Shown in pieces: positions 53,675 through 62,962 of a stretch of 64,000 nucleotides of DNA (position 1 is the first letter of the stretch; each line of letters begins with the position of its first letter). The stretch lies in NCBI RefSeq assembly GCF_003350505.1, contig NZ_QQAY01000010.1, positions 39,101 to 103,100 of the forward strand, given 5' to 3'. Below the pieces are notes generated by a model. The model made no database searches. It was not told the DNA's origin and was given only the letters and a program-made list of their open reading frames with translations. Both the position numbers and the translations under genes were made by a program. This stretch comes from Falsibacillus pallidus (GTDB taxonomy: Bacteria; Bacillota; Bacilli; Bacillales; DSM-25281).

Positions 53675-54346
53675 ATGAAAACTCACTATTATTTAGGGTG
53701 GTTTACAAACTTATTTCCAGAGAGTCTGGGAAGGGTTTTACAGGAGGATATCACTGATAGAAAATCAATTGTCATGATTAGCTCGAATCCCTCTATTTAT
53801 GAACATGAAGGAGCGGCTGAAAAATCATGGCTTGACCATGCTGGCATTATGTTTGATGAATATCATTTAATTAATTATCGCGTCCAAAAGGAAGATGCCC
53901 AAATATTAATTCAAAATGCTTCAGTTATTTTCTTATTGGGTGGAGATCCTCTTAACCAAAATAGTTTTTTGATGGAATATGAATTATCGGATTTCATAAA
54001 AGCAAGCAGTGCCGTTGTCATTGGGGCAAGCGCTGGTGCAATCAACATGTCCGCAAAATGGTTATGCTCGAAAAAACTAGGGTTTGAAGTAGAAACGAGC
54101 TCCATTTATAAGGGGGTCGGCCTTGACGATTTTTCCATACTTTCTCATTTTGATCTTGAAAATAACATTGCGCTCGTACAAGGAGAACTGTCTCACTTAT
54201 CGGAGGAAATAAAAATTTATGCGTCAAACAAAGATTGTGCTGTACGTATTAAGGGAGACAAAACCGACATTTTTGGCAATGTATATTTAATTTCCAACTC
54301 AAATATTCAGAGATTGGATGAGACTATAGTTGGGGTGAATGGCTAG
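53675..54346 (+). CDS. Peptidase S51 / type 1 glutamine amidotransferase-like protein
   Basis: A 223-residue protein of the S51 dipeptidase E / cyanophycinase-like group. The nucleophile Ser lies in GASAGAINMS near 117-126, after the strand VIFLLGGDPLNQ (near 88-99) that forms the oxyanion region. His in FSILSHFDLE could complete the site. The substrate is probably a small peptide but is not known. ATG 53675 follows GGAGG; an ATG 18 bases upstream would place the ribosome site inside the gene. Confidence 0.85.
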   Translation: MKTHYYLGWFTNLFPESLGRVLQEDITDRKSIVMISSNPSIYEHEGAAEKSWLDHAGIMFDEYHLINYRVQKEDAQILIQNASVIFLLGGDPLNQNSFLMEYELSDFIKASSAVVIGASAGAINMSAKWLCSKKLGFEVETSSIYKGVGLDDFSILSHFDLENNIALVQGELSHLSEEIKIYASNKDCAVRIKGDKTDIFGNVYLISNSNIQRLDETIVGVNG

Positions 54347-54460
54347 GGCTAGATTAAAGCTTCATCAAGCGAAGAATACCATATTTGTATACATCACTTT
54401 AAAATACACACAATAATTCCTAGTACATCTGTTTCTAGCGCTAGGAGTGGAATGAACAAT

Positions 54461-54976
54461 ATGTCAAAAATAGTGATTTCAATCTTAATAATGATGGTTT
54501 TATGGAATGGAAGTTCCGTTGTTGAGGGGAAAGATCCGATTTCCACCGAGCAGCCTATGTCAGTGGAAAAAGCATATGAATTAATGGGTTATACAGATTT
54601 CGATAATGCCCTAAAACAATATAATAAAAAAGGATTAATCCTGCCTAGTGATATACCTTTCAAGGTTGCGTATCAATATGCTAAAGTGGACCCCGATACT
54701 TCATCCATTAATTTTGAATACTTAGGTGAGAACTTTTCCAGAAATCATCTAAGTATCAAGGTCAGTCCAAAATCGAATCCCGATTATAAGAATAACCATT
54801 TGATGAGTTCTGGTGAAAAAGCTTGGATGATAGAAGCCACTAGACCAGAATATCCAACAATCATATCTTTTAAAAAGAAGGATTTATTTTATACAGTTAT
54901 GTTGCACATGGGAATGAAACCATTAGAAAGATCACTAGCGATCCAGATTGCTGAGGAATTGAAAGATGTTCAGTAA
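54461..54976 (+). CDS. Hypothetical secreted protein
   Basis: A protein of about 171 residues with a probable signal peptide (MSKIVISILIMMVLWNGSSVVEG) and a polar mature part of about 145 residues. No Cys, no lipobox, and no family I recognise. ATG 54461 is preferred because AGGAGTGG lies 10 bases upstream; ATG 54452 is too close to it. Stands alone. Function unknown. Confidence 0.6.
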   Translation: MSKIVISILIMMVLWNGSSVVEGKDPISTEQPMSVEKAYELMGYTDFDNALKQYNKKGLILPSDIPFKVAYQYAKVDPDTSSINFEYLGENFSRNHLSIKVSPKSNPDYKNNHLMSSGEKAWMIEATRPEYPTIISFKKKDLFYTVMLHMGMKPLERSLAIQIAEELKDVQ

Positions 54977-55217
54977 AATTAAAAATAAATGAAAAGGTGA
55001 AATCATAATGACTTCACTTTGTGTCAGCAGTATAAAATTTTACCTTGTTTGATCAAGAATTTTACGCTTGTTATTACAGCCGGTTAATTTATAAACAAAA
55101 GGATTACTTATACACTTATTATTCGTATACTGCGCAATGTCCTTGCAAATGATTTCTTCTTTTCAACTTGTTTCAATATCTTCCCTCTATGAATCCTAGT
55201 CTATTTTTGTCGAAATA

Positions 55218-56468
55218 TTAAGAGGTGCTCTTGAGCTCATGTTCCTCTTCAAAGTACATGGATTTGCTTGGCAAAAGAACTAACTTTATTTGTAGAATGC
55301 TTAGCAATAACATTAATGTGGAGGCTGCATTGATAGTGTATCTCACTGGTATGATATCTCCTGTAAAGCCAATCATTAAAATAAAGATAACCTGAAGAAA
55401 ACTTTGAAACATACCATAAATGCTTGAAATTCTCCCCATCATCTGGACTGGTACGTTATTTTGGTAAAAAGTCATAAACCCTGTCCCAGAAAATGAGTTG
55501 AAATATCCTAATATCATAAAACCAATAGCTACAGTCCAAAATGAAAAAGAGAAGGCATATACCAAATAGCCAATCGATACCATAAAATAACCAAGGGTGA
55601 TTAAAGATCTTATCGACAACTTTTTAACAACCAGCGAAACGGTTGCTGCCCCTAAAATTGATCCAACTCCTGTTAAGCTTATGAGTAAACCGTAGTCAGC
55701 TTCAGACAGATTTAACACCTTTTGTGTAAATACCACCTCTTGAGCATCCATTCCAAGTGCGACAATCATAAAAATTTGAGATAAGAAGTACACCTTCACA
55801 ATATATGGATTACTTTGACTGAATTTAAATACTTTGTTCCAGTCACTTTTTAAAATGTTCAAGCTAAATTTCCCTACGACTTTATTAGAATCGATATTCA
55901 AGTTAGGCAATAAGTACACCATTATTGCTGAAACAATAAAAGAAAAAGCATTAATCCAAATAGAAACACTAACTGAGAAAACGAGGAGTAATAATCCGGA
56001 AATAGCTGGACCGATTAAAAAGGCACTTGAAGATATCAAACTTCTAAAGGAGTTAAATTGTTTTCGTCCTTTCTCAGGAACAATGTTAGTGATATAGGTA
56101 ATTGTGGCGGGTTCAGAAAAAGATTTGGAGATTGAGAGAATAAAAAGGCATACATAAATAGGCCAAATAGAGCTGAAGAATGGGATAATGGCTACAAAAG
56201 CAGCTCGAATGATATCTGTTCCGATCATTATCCTTCGAATGTTTAAGCGATCTATGATACTCCCGGACCAAAACTTCGTTAACATGGAGGCTATAGGCCC
56301 GATAATCCACAAGCCAGCAACAGCAGCAGCGGAGCCAGTTAGTTTTAAAACTAATACATTGATGGCTACCAGATAAATAAAGTCTCCTAAGGTTGATATG
56401 CCCAATCCAAATAGTAATAAATATGAATTCTTTTTTGGGGAAAAGATTGGTTGAATAATGAAGAACAC
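55218..56468 (-). CDS. Major facilitator superfamily transporter
   Basis: A 416-residue MFS protein with about 12 hydrophobic segments. The first loop motif after TM2 (SGSIIDRLNIRRIMI) is the MFS motif A region, with Asp and Arg preserved. It resembles drug/macrolide-efflux-like carriers of the MefA/DUF-type group, but substrate is not determinable. A GTG start at 56468 is close behind AGGTGG, so the true start is slightly uncertain. Isolated on the minus strand. Confidence 0.85.
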   Translation of the reverse strand: MFFIIQPIFSPKKNSYLLLFGLGISTLGDFIYLVAINVLVLKLTGSAAAVAGLWIIGPIASMLTKFWSGSIIDRLNIRRIMIGTDIIRAAFVAIIPFFSSIWPIYVCLFILSISKSFSEPATITYITNIVPEKGRKQFNSFRSLISSSAFLIGPAISGLLLLVFSVSVSIWINAFSFIVSAIMVYLLPNLNIDSNKVVGKFSLNILKSDWNKVFKFSQSNPYIVKVYFLSQIFMIVALGMDAQEVVFTQKVLNLSEADYGLLISLTGVGSILGAATVSLVVKKLSIRSLITLGYFMVSIGYLVYAFSFSFWTVAIGFMILGYFNSFSGTGFMTFYQNNVPVQMMGRISSIYGMFQSFLQVIFILMIGFTGDIIPVRYTINAASTLMLLLSILQIKLVLLPSKSMYFEEEHELKSTS

Positions 56469-56731
56469 CCCACCTAATCAATTAATTAACTGCAATTTTA
56501 GCTGAATAACATTTTCTTATAAGATACCATAAAAAGTAAATTAATCCCAATCGTTCTCTAGAGTTATAATAGAGAGAATAACTTGTTTATCAGGAGTGAC
56601 TGCGATTAAATCCTCTAAATCCAAATGTCATTTATTTCACCCTCCATTCAATTCACTACATTGTATATCTATTTTGCTGAGGCAATGGTTGATTGGACAA
56701 TCGAAAAAATTCAAGGGAGAAAAATAACAAA

Positions 56732-56826
56732 GGCTCTTTTCTCATACTTTGTTGCTTTAGCTAATAAAGTGGGATTGTTTAAGCCATGATTTAACTCAAA
56801 ATAGCGTAAATGAAGAGAAAAGAGCT
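56732..56826. mobile_element. Possible MITE or transposon remnant
   Basis: About 95 bases bounded by the 11-bp perfect inverted repeat GCTCTTTTCTC (56733-56743) / GAGAAAAGAGC (56815-56825), with no transposase. It lies in the 498-base gene-free spacer between the MFS gene and dbpA. The rest of the spacer shows no supported gene. Confidence 0.5.
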
Positions 56827-56966
56827 GGATATTATATTTCAAAGCACTAAGTAGCTACTTTGGCGTTAAAATCGGCAGTAGGATTTTAACATTCGTTACG
56901 AAAACAGCCATAACAAAAAACAAAAAGGACGATCATCGTTAGATAACCGCCCTGGCTGAGTTGCTA

Positions 56967-58412
56967 TTATTTTATCGCTTTGCTGACTTTGAGTTTTTTT
57001 CCTTTGATCGTTGCGTTCTCCATGGCTTGAAGAACGAGTGAGCCTTTGCCATTCAGGATATCCACGTAGGACAGGTTATCCTGGATGGTGATGATGCCGA
57101 TGTCGTCTGCTGTGACGCCGGGGATTTTTGCGATCGTTCCCACAAAGTCGACTGCCCGGATCTTCTTCTTTTTCCCGCCGTTGAAGTGCAGTTTCAGGAT
57201 ATCCTGATTGATTCGTGCCGTTTTATTGTTTTTCACGACTCTTCGTCCACTGCATTTTTCTTCGAAAGAAGCCCTGTTTCTGGCAACATCCTGTGGTTTT
57301 GGAAATTCCGATTGGGGAATCTCGAAGCCAATGTATGTTTCGATGGCTTTTATGAATTTTCCTTCATGAGGCGTCGCGAACGTGATCGCTTTTCCTTTAT
57401 TGCCGGCACGACCGGTTCTTCCCGTTCTGTGAACATAGCTTTCTTTTTCCATCGGAACGTCATAATTGATGACAAGCGTCACACTATCCACATCAATCCC
57501 ACGGGCAGCAACATCTGTTGCGACAAGATAACGGAAATTCCCTGTTTTAAAGCCATCCATGACAGCAAATCGGCTTTCTTGCTCCAGGCCGCCGTGCAGT
57601 CTTTCACAAGAATATCCTAAATCATCTAATTCCGTGAATACTTTATCGACTTGATCTTTTGTTCTGCAAAAAATGATGCAGCTGTCTGGGTTTTCGATAA
57701 CAGTCACATCTTTGAGAAGCGGCAGTTTGCTTTCTTCCTTCACTTCATATAAAAGATGTTCGATTGTATTGGTCGTGATGCCGTCAGCCTTGATTTCCAC
57801 ATTGATTGGAGCGGTCATATATTTATGGCAAAGATCTTCAACATCTTTTGGCAAAGTTGCGGAGAATACCATCGTCACTCTGTTGGAAGGAAGTTGATTG
57901 ATAATCTCCTCCACTTGGTCGATAAACCCCATATTAAGCATTTCATCTGCTTCATCGATGATCAAATATTTTATTTGATCCAAATCTAGCGTCCCTCTAT
58001 CAATATGGTCCATTACCCGTCCAGGTGTACCGACGACTGCGTGTGTTTTTTGCTTTAATTCTTCTTTTTGTTTGGAGAAGGGCTCTTTCCCATAAACGGC
58101 CAAAGCTTTAATTCTTTTAAACCGGCCAATATTCGTTAGATCTTCTCTTACCTGAACGGCAAGTTCCCTGGTGGGTGTCAGAATCAATGCCTGTGGTTTT
58201 TTCTCTTCCCATTCCACCAATTCGCAAAGGGGGATGCCAAAGGAAGCAGTCTTGCCGCTGCCTGTTTGAGATTTCACTACTAGATCTTTATGGTCCAAAG
58301 CCATTGGGATGACTTTTTCTTGAACTTCTGTGGGCATTTCATATTTTAACAATTCAAGTGCTCTCTTGATTTCATTGCTTAAATGGTATTTTTCAAAGCT
58401 TTTTTCATTCAT
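56967..58412 (-). CDS. dbpA: DEAD-box ATP-dependent RNA helicase DbpA
   Basis: A 481-residue DEAD-box helicase. Motif I SQTGSGKT near 54-61, motif Ia PTRELAVQ, motif II DEAD in IIDEADEML near 152-160, SAT near 185, and motif [12 protein letters not shown] near 332-341. The C-terminal RNA-binding domain (about 405-481, [24 protein letters not shown]) binds hairpin 92 of 23S rRNA in the DbpA/YxiN family, so the role is large-subunit ribosome assembly. RBS AGAGG. Monocistronic, minus strand. Confidence 0.95.
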   Translation of the reverse strand: MNEKSFEKYHLSNEIKRALELLKYEMPTEVQEKVIPMALDHKDLVVKSQTGSGKTASFGIPLCELVEWEEKKPQALILTPTRELAVQVREDLTNIGRFKRIKALAVYGKEPFSKQKEELKQKTHAVVGTPGRVMDHIDRGTLDLDQIKYLIIDEADEMLNMGFIDQVEEIINQLPSNRVTMVFSATLPKDVEDLCHKYMTAPINVEIKADGITTNTIEHLLYEVKEESKLPLLKDVTVIENPDSCIIFCRTKDQVDKVFTELDDLGYSCERLHGGLEQESRFAVMDGFKTGNFRYLVATDVAARGIDVDSVTLVINYDVPMEKESYVHRTGRTGRAGNKGKAITFATPHEGKFIKAIETYIGFEIPQSEFPKPQDVARNRASFEEKCSGRRVVKNNKTARINQDILKLHFNGGKKKKIRAVDFVGTIAKIPGVTADDIGIITIQDNLSYVDILNGKGSLVLQAMENATIKGKKLKVSKAIK

Positions 58413-58556
58413 GTATAGACCTCTTTTACTGTATTATCCGAATTATATATAGGATTCTCGTAAAGAAATATCATATACATAAACTGATTATGATTCATTA
58501 TACTTGAAAGTCCGAGGGCATCGGGTGTTTTTTGAATAATCGATTTTCGGTTCAGT

Positions 58557-58943
58557 ATGCGATTTTGGTATTCGGCTTATTTATTAAGGGAAGGGAATTA
58601 TGTATTTGTAGCAGAAGATAACACTGGAGAAATTGTTGGATTTGCGGATCGTGGAAAGAGAGAAAAAAACAATGTTGAAAATTCCGGCGACTTGACATCC
58701 ATTTATCTTCTTAAAGAATACCAAGGGTGTGGAATTGGGAAAAAACTGATGAAGCAAGTATTTCTTAAATTTGTAGAATTGAATATCAATCATGTTTTTG
58801 TTGAAGTATTAAAGGAGAATGAAACACGTTATTTCTATGAATATCACGGTTCGAAATTACATAGGTCTGAGAAAATTATTAACGGTGGTAAAGAGCTAAA
58901 TCTTCTTACATATGAATGGGATGACATTAAGAGTTTTTTCTAG
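58557..58943 (+). pseudogene. GNAT acetyltransferase, N-terminally truncated
   Basis: A 128-residue fragment of a GNAT acetyltransferase. It keeps the beta4 strand, the CoA loop KEYQGCGIGKKLMKQ near 53-67 and the C-terminal YEYHGSKL, but lacks the N-terminal ~45 residues (beta1-alpha2). The frame opens only 24 bases upstream after a TGA, and no ribosome site precedes the ATG. It is probably a decayed gene. The alternative is an intact short GNAT with an unusual start. Confidence 0.55.
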
Positions 58944-59012
58944 GGGTATCACCCATTAATTTTAAGAAATTGAAAGATAATATTGAAGAACAGAACAAAT
59001 GAGGTTTAAGCG

Positions 59013-59885
59013 TTGAAAAAAATACAGGATATTAGTAATATTCTTCTAAATAATGGATTGATCATAAATGAGGATTTGAACTGGAAGGAACTAAAAAGTG
59101 GTACTACTGATGGTGTATTATATGAACTCCATATCAACAAAATTCCAAGCTATGTGATAAAAATAGACAACCCAATGATTATTTCTGCTACACATGATTT
59201 TCTTAACGAATATAAAAATGTAAGGTTGTTGCCTGATCTTCTTTTTTCAGATGTTGAAAAAGGATTTATTGTGTACTCATATATTTCTGGTGAAACCCAC
59301 TTCAATCGAGGTTTGAAAATAGAATGGATGACAATCTTGATAAAAGAACTTTTTAATAATTACAAGAAAGTCGATAAAATAACAACGTGGGGAAGAATCA
59401 ATGGGATCAGCCGAAATACCTGGTCGGATTTCAATCAAGAAAGTTTTGAGTCTGCCCAAATGAATATTGGAGATTTTCTATCAAGTGAGGACCATAAAAG
59501 AGTAGAAAAATTGGCAAATAAGCTAAAAGAATATCCTCATAACGAGCAAAAGTATTATCTGCATGGTGATGCTGGCGTACATAATTTTATATATTTGGAC
59601 AACCAATTAAGAGGAGTAATTGATCCTTCACCATTAATAGGGCCAAGTATTTATGATTTTACTTACGCATTTTGTTCTTCACCAGATAGTTTAGATTTAA
59701 ACACCCTTCTTCCATTGTTTTCATTATGGGAAGGTGGGAATTCTATAACTGAGGAACAGCTTTTGGATGAAGTGCTTTTCCAACTATATACACGTATTGG
59801 AGTATGTATAAATGTGCACCCGCACGACCTTGATGTTTATATGGTGGCTTGGGAAAAATGGAAGGGGTACCTTCCAACTAATTAA
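59013..59885 (+). CDS. Phosphotransferase, aminoglycoside phosphotransferase/choline kinase family
   Basis: A 290-residue protein kinase-like fold enzyme. The catalytic loop YLHGDAGVHNFIY lies near 182-194 (HGD...N) and the metal-binding Asp in GVIDPSP near 203. An N-terminal nucleotide-binding Lys is likely in SYVIKID near 51. The family includes aminoglycoside phosphotransferases and fructosamine or choline kinases; the substrate is not determined. TTG start after GAGG. Isolated, AT-rich. Confidence 0.8.
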   Translation: MKKIQDISNILLNNGLIINEDLNWKELKSGTTDGVLYELHINKIPSYVIKIDNPMIISATHDFLNEYKNVRLLPDLLFSDVEKGFIVYSYISGETHFNRGLKIEWMTILIKELFNNYKKVDKITTWGRINGISRNTWSDFNQESFESAQMNIGDFLSSEDHKRVEKLANKLKEYPHNEQKYYLHGDAGVHNFIYLDNQLRGVIDPSPLIGPSIYDFTYAFCSSPDSLDLNTLLPLFSLWEGGNSITEEQLLDEVLFQLYTRIGVCINVHPHDLDVYMVAWEKWKGYLPTN

Positions 59886-60116
59886 TGTATAGTGCTGAAA
59901 CGAACATATTTTCTTGCCCTATAAGTCTAAAGGCAAATAAATTAACCTCTACACAAGGATGAGGGTGGGAGAATGAAGCATTTAATATTTAATATTCATC
60001 TTTTTAAACGTCAGACTAACAAACTGTGAGAGATTTTTTTCTTCCCCCATGAGTCCTTTCTCTCCTTTTTGAAAAGTCAAATTAAAAATAGCCATTTCTA
60101 ACTCCAAAGTACATTA

Positions 60117-60503
60117 CTAATTCCTCTTACAAACAATCTGTATCGGGTTCCCATCAGGATCCTGGACCCATCCTGCTCTTAATTTACCTTCCAAAAAATC
60201 ATGGGGCTCAGATAACATTACAGTTCCCCATTCAATTAAATACTGAATGGCAGAATCAGTATCTTCAGTCCATACTACAATTTCGCATCCCATATTTTCA
60301 CCAGGATTTAATCCGTGGATTTCTTTCGTAGAATCTTTAGTGGCTATTCCTAGCTTGAACCCATCTAATTGAAGTTCATAATGTACCGGCTTACCTTCAA
60401 TTTCTGCGACGAACGTTTGTGTAAAGCCAAGTTTCTCATAAAACTCCTTGGATTTTACAAGATTCTCTACGTATAGATTGATTTGTAGAGAATTAAAGTA
60501 CAT
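60117..60503 (-). CDS. VOC-family protein (glyoxalase/bleomycin resistance fold)
   Basis: A 128-residue single-unit VOC protein. Paired beta-alpha-beta-beta-beta modules are visible: first with LYVENLVKSKEFYEKLGFTQ, second with CEIVVWTEDTDSAIQYL, and it ends in GWVQDPDGNPIQI, the signature close of this fold. Could be a metal-dependent lyase, dioxygenase or binding protein. ATG 60503 follows AGAGGGTGG; a GTG nine bases earlier lies in the ribosome site. Confidence 0.85.
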   Translation of the reverse strand: MYFNSLQINLYVENLVKSKEFYEKLGFTQTFVAEIEGKPVHYELQLDGFKLGIATKDSTKEIHGLNPGENMGCEIVVWTEDTDSAIQYLIEWGTVMLSEPHDFLEGKLRAGWVQDPDGNPIQIVCKRN

Positions 60504-60590
60504 AGATGCCACCCTCTATAGATTTTTATAATCTCATAGACTATATATAATAAGATTCAACAAAAAAGAGTACTCTCCTCCTTGGAACGA

Positions 60591-60666
60591 GGGGACAGGT
60601 TTCTTGTCCCAATAAATATAGTATCATCCAGCAGAAAATGGGACAGTTAACCTGTCCCTATGTCCC
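60591..60666. repeat. REP-like palindromic repeat, copy A
   Basis: GGGGACAGGTTTCTTGTCCC, a 29-base gap, then GGGACAGTTAACCTGTCCC with TATGTCCC after it. Same two-part layout as copy B at 62125-62204. Lies upstream of sigma module 3. Confidence 0.85.
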
Positions 60667-60702
60667 GGTATAATAAAAAAATTATAAAAATTAATAGAAA
60701 TT

Positions 60703-60729
60703 TGTAACGAATGGGACTTGAATCGGATA
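60703..60729 (+). promoter_or_regulatory. Possible ECF-type promoter of sigma module 3
   Basis: TGTAACG at 60703-60709, 14 bases, CGGATA at 60724-60729. It resembles TGTAACG...CGT-type ECF promoters; 24 bases before the sigma start. Autoregulation is inferred. Confidence 0.4.
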
Positions 60730-60752
60730 TATAGGCGAAAGGAGGCAATGGG

Positions 60753-61256
60753 TTGGGGGAATTAGATGAAATATACAGCAATTATGGTGAAGAAGTTTTC
60801 AAATATTTAATGTGTCTTTGTCACAATGCAGATTTATCTGAAGAATTAGCACAGGAAACCTTTTATCAAGCGGTAAAATCCATTGATAGATACAATGGTG
60901 AATGCAAAATGTCAGTCTGGCTTTGTCAGATAGCAAAGCACACTTATTATAAATATCTTGATCGCCATAAGAAAGAACAACTGAAACAACAACTACATAT
61001 GAATCAAGATACGGCACTTCATACCTCACCGGAAGTTGAATTGATGCATTCAGAAGATAAAGTTGCTTTATATCGATTGATCCATTTGCTTGAAGAACCC
61101 TATAAAGAGATTTTTCTTTTAAGGATACTAGGCGGACTAAGTTTTAACGAAATAGGAGAGATCCAGCAGAAAAATGAAAATTGGGCACGTGTAACGTTTT
61201 ATAGGGCCAAGATGAAATTACGGGAAAGGGGTAAGAATCATTATGGAAAAGAGTAG
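60753..61256 (+). CDS. ECF-family RNA polymerase sigma factor (module 3)
   Basis: A 167-residue ECF sigma factor. Region 2 at about 8-75 (LSEELAQETFYQAVKSIDRY, KMSVWLCQIAKHTYY), region 4 at about 105-155 (LEEPYKEIFLLRILGGLSFNEIGEI, then NWARVTFYRAKMKL). TTG start behind AAAGGAGG. It overlaps its zinc-finger anti-sigma gene by 14 bases. Confidence 0.92.
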   Translation: MGELDEIYSNYGEEVFKYLMCLCHNADLSEELAQETFYQAVKSIDRYNGECKMSVWLCQIAKHTYYKYLDRHKKEQLKQQLHMNQDTALHTSPEVELMHSEDKVALYRLIHLLEEPYKEIFLLRILGGLSFNEIGEIQQKNENWARVTFYRAKMKLRERGKNHYGKE

Positions 61257-62121
61257 TTGCAGCATAGTGAGGGATTTAATGCCTTCTTATATCGACCATT
61301 TATGCAGTCAGGATAGCGTTTTATTTATTGAAGAACATATCAAATCCTGTGCTGAATGCAGGGAAGTGTTAGAAAATATGAAGGAAGATATCAATATTTC
61401 TGATGGGGTAGATGAAATATATCAAGTGGAAGTTAAGAAGCCATTTCAAAAAATAGCTGGATTCTTCAATAGTCAAAAGAGACTTGCGAGATATTTGCTT
61501 CTGGCTGCCTTATCCGCGCTCATTCTTAGCTTCATTTTCTTAATTCCTTCACTGATGAATTTTAATGAACATAAAAAAGAAGTTGAGAAATTAAAAGTAG
61601 TAGAAAAAGATAAACATGAAATCATGAATCATGTATTTCAGATTCTTGGATCATCAACTGAATTATCTAAACAAGAAGAAGAGAAATTGCTTGCCACTTT
61701 TAAGAAGTATAGCGGGAAACTAAACCTTCTGGCTGTTTTTCCAGCAGAAGAAAATCAAAAATGGCTGCAGGATAAGGAAGTAGTTAAACAGAAACCTACA
61801 GCAATCTATCCTATTGAATACAAAAAAGCTGCTATCGTCATTGGGAATGAAGGGATCATTAGGAAGGATGAAACAATTCAGCCTAGTGGCTACGACTTGG
61901 GTACCGTTGTGATGGCAAATAAACACTGGATCATCCAATATGAATATAAACATTCATATGAGCCAACTGTCGAGAGGCATCACCAATTGACTTATTATGG
62001 GCCGAGCACTTGGAGTTTCTTCCAAACACCGCTTCTTTTGTGTGTGCTATTTAGCGTATTATTTTTGTTTTGGCTAATCTCAAGAAGGTTAAACAAACAT
62101 CTTAAAGATATTATGGGGTGA
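61243..62121 (+). CDS. Zinc-finger anti-sigma factor
   Basis: A 292-residue membrane protein with an N-terminal zf-HC2 anti-sigma domain: His32, Cys36 and Cys39 in EEHIKSCAECREVL, with Cys21 or Cys6 as a further ligand. Two hydrophobic segments follow at about 86-106 and near the C-terminus (262-284, LLLCVLFSVLFLFWLIS), enclosing an extracellular domain. It would hold the sigma factor of module 3 at the membrane. Its stop lies at the edge of REP-like copy B. Confidence 0.88.
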   Translation: MEKSSCSIVRDLMPSYIDHLCSQDSVLFIEEHIKSCAECREVLENMKEDINISDGVDEIYQVEVKKPFQKIAGFFNSQKRLARYLLLAALSALILSFIFLIPSLMNFNEHKKEVEKLKVVEKDKHEIMNHVFQILGSSTELSKQEEEKLLATFKKYSGKLNLLAVFPAEENQKWLQDKEVVKQKPTAIYPIEYKKAAIVIGNEGIIRKDETIQPSGYDLGTVVMANKHWIIQYEYKHSYEPTVERHHQLTYYGPSTWSFFQTPLLLCVLFSVLFLFWLISRRLNKHLKDIMG

Positions 62122-62124
62122 ACT

Positions 62125-62204
62125 GGGACATGGGGACAGGTTCATCGTCCCCAACAAGATAAGCACAGCGGAGCATAGGGACAGTTAACCTGTCCCTATG
62201 TCCC
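62125..62204. repeat. REP-like palindromic repeat, copy B
   Basis: GGGACATGGGGACAGGTTCA region with a 24-base gap, then GGGACAGTTAACCTGTCCC and TATGTCCC. On the minus strand its edge supplies the last codons and TAG stop of the histidine-phosphatase gene. Confidence 0.85.
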
Positions 62205-62771
62205 GCTGCTCCATAGCCTTTCTACGTTGACTAATTCCTGTTCGTGAAATTCCATTTTGTAAATGTCAGGTTTTGATGTGCTGTGCAAGAAAGTGAGGTC
62301 ATATTGGTTATCGAAATACCCAATCATCAGCGTCATCACAGCACCGTGAGAACCTATCACTATTCTTTTCCCTTTATAAATTTCTAATAGTTCTTTTAAA
62401 ACGGTAACTGCTCTTCTTTGACAGTCCGCATTCGATTCTCCATCATCTAAGAAGTAATGCGGATCTGCGAACGACTTCACTAAAAGTGGCAACAATTCTT
62501 TATCAGCTATTCGATTGTCCTCAGCCGTAAATTTCCTCTCTTTCAAATCTTCTATGACCAACACTTCCTGCCCTATATGTTCAGCTAACTTTTCGACAGT
62601 CAGTATGGAGCGCAGATAGGGACTTGAAACTACAGCATCAATTTGTTCTTCTTTCAAAAGTTCAGTCACTCTTTGGGCATCTAAATACCCTTTTCCACTT
62701 AATCCTCGTGTTCTTTCATTTCCATCCTTAGGTGAATCGCCGTGCCTTACCATATAAACAAACGTACTCAC
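62196..62771 (-). CDS. Histidine phosphatase family protein (phosphoglycerate-mutase-like)
   Basis: A 191-residue histidine phosphatase. The catalytic RHG lies in VYMVRHGDSP at about 5-14, Arg in SSPYLRSILTVEKL near 51-64, and the second His in GSHGAVMTL near 148-156. Acts on phosphate esters; the substrate is unknown. GTG 62771 is chosen because TTGGAGGATG lies upstream; the longer open frame runs into REP-like copy C and its extra residues (MKGTEGQRTCPSVPYGAIGG) are repeat-derived. The stop codon itself lies in REP-like copy B. Confidence 0.85.
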   Translation of the reverse strand: MSTFVYMVRHGDSPKDGNERTRGLSGKGYLDAQRVTELLKEEQIDAVVSSPYLRSILTVEKLAEHIGQEVLVIEDLKERKFTAEDNRIADKELLPLLVKSFADPHYFLDDGESNADCQRRAVTVLKELLEIYKGKRIVIGSHGAVMTLMIGYFDNQYDLTFLHSTSKPDIYKMEFHEQELVNVERLWSSGT

Positions 62772-62799
62772 AATATGACATCCTCCAATAGCTCCATAT

Positions 62800-62834
62800 G
62801 GGACGGAGGGACAGGTTCTTTGTCCCTCCGTCCC
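62800..62834. repeat. REP-like palindromic repeat, copy C
   Basis: GGGACGGAGGGACA-GGTTCTT-TGTCCCTCCGTCCC, a perfect 14-bp inverted repeat. It lies just upstream of the histidine-phosphatase gene and could also form a strong hairpin in its leader. Confidence 0.9.
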
Positions 62835-62962
62835 TTTCATTATAGAGTATGGAAATAGAATTATCTTCCTTTTAATTCCTATTGAAATAAAGGGAACATG
62901 CTTCGGTTTGGAGAAGTTCTATTAAAGCTATTCAATTCCAAGATCTGTTTAAGGAGCAAATA

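Noticed and set aside
56625..56789. 54-residue open frame starting MSFISPSIQFTT
   Set aside because: No ribosome site, no recognised family, and it runs into the inverted-repeat element; not supported.
59886..60116. 18-codon frame MKHLIFNIHLFKRQTNKL near 59974
   Set aside because: It has a GGTGGGAG-like site but is too short and featureless to call as a gene.
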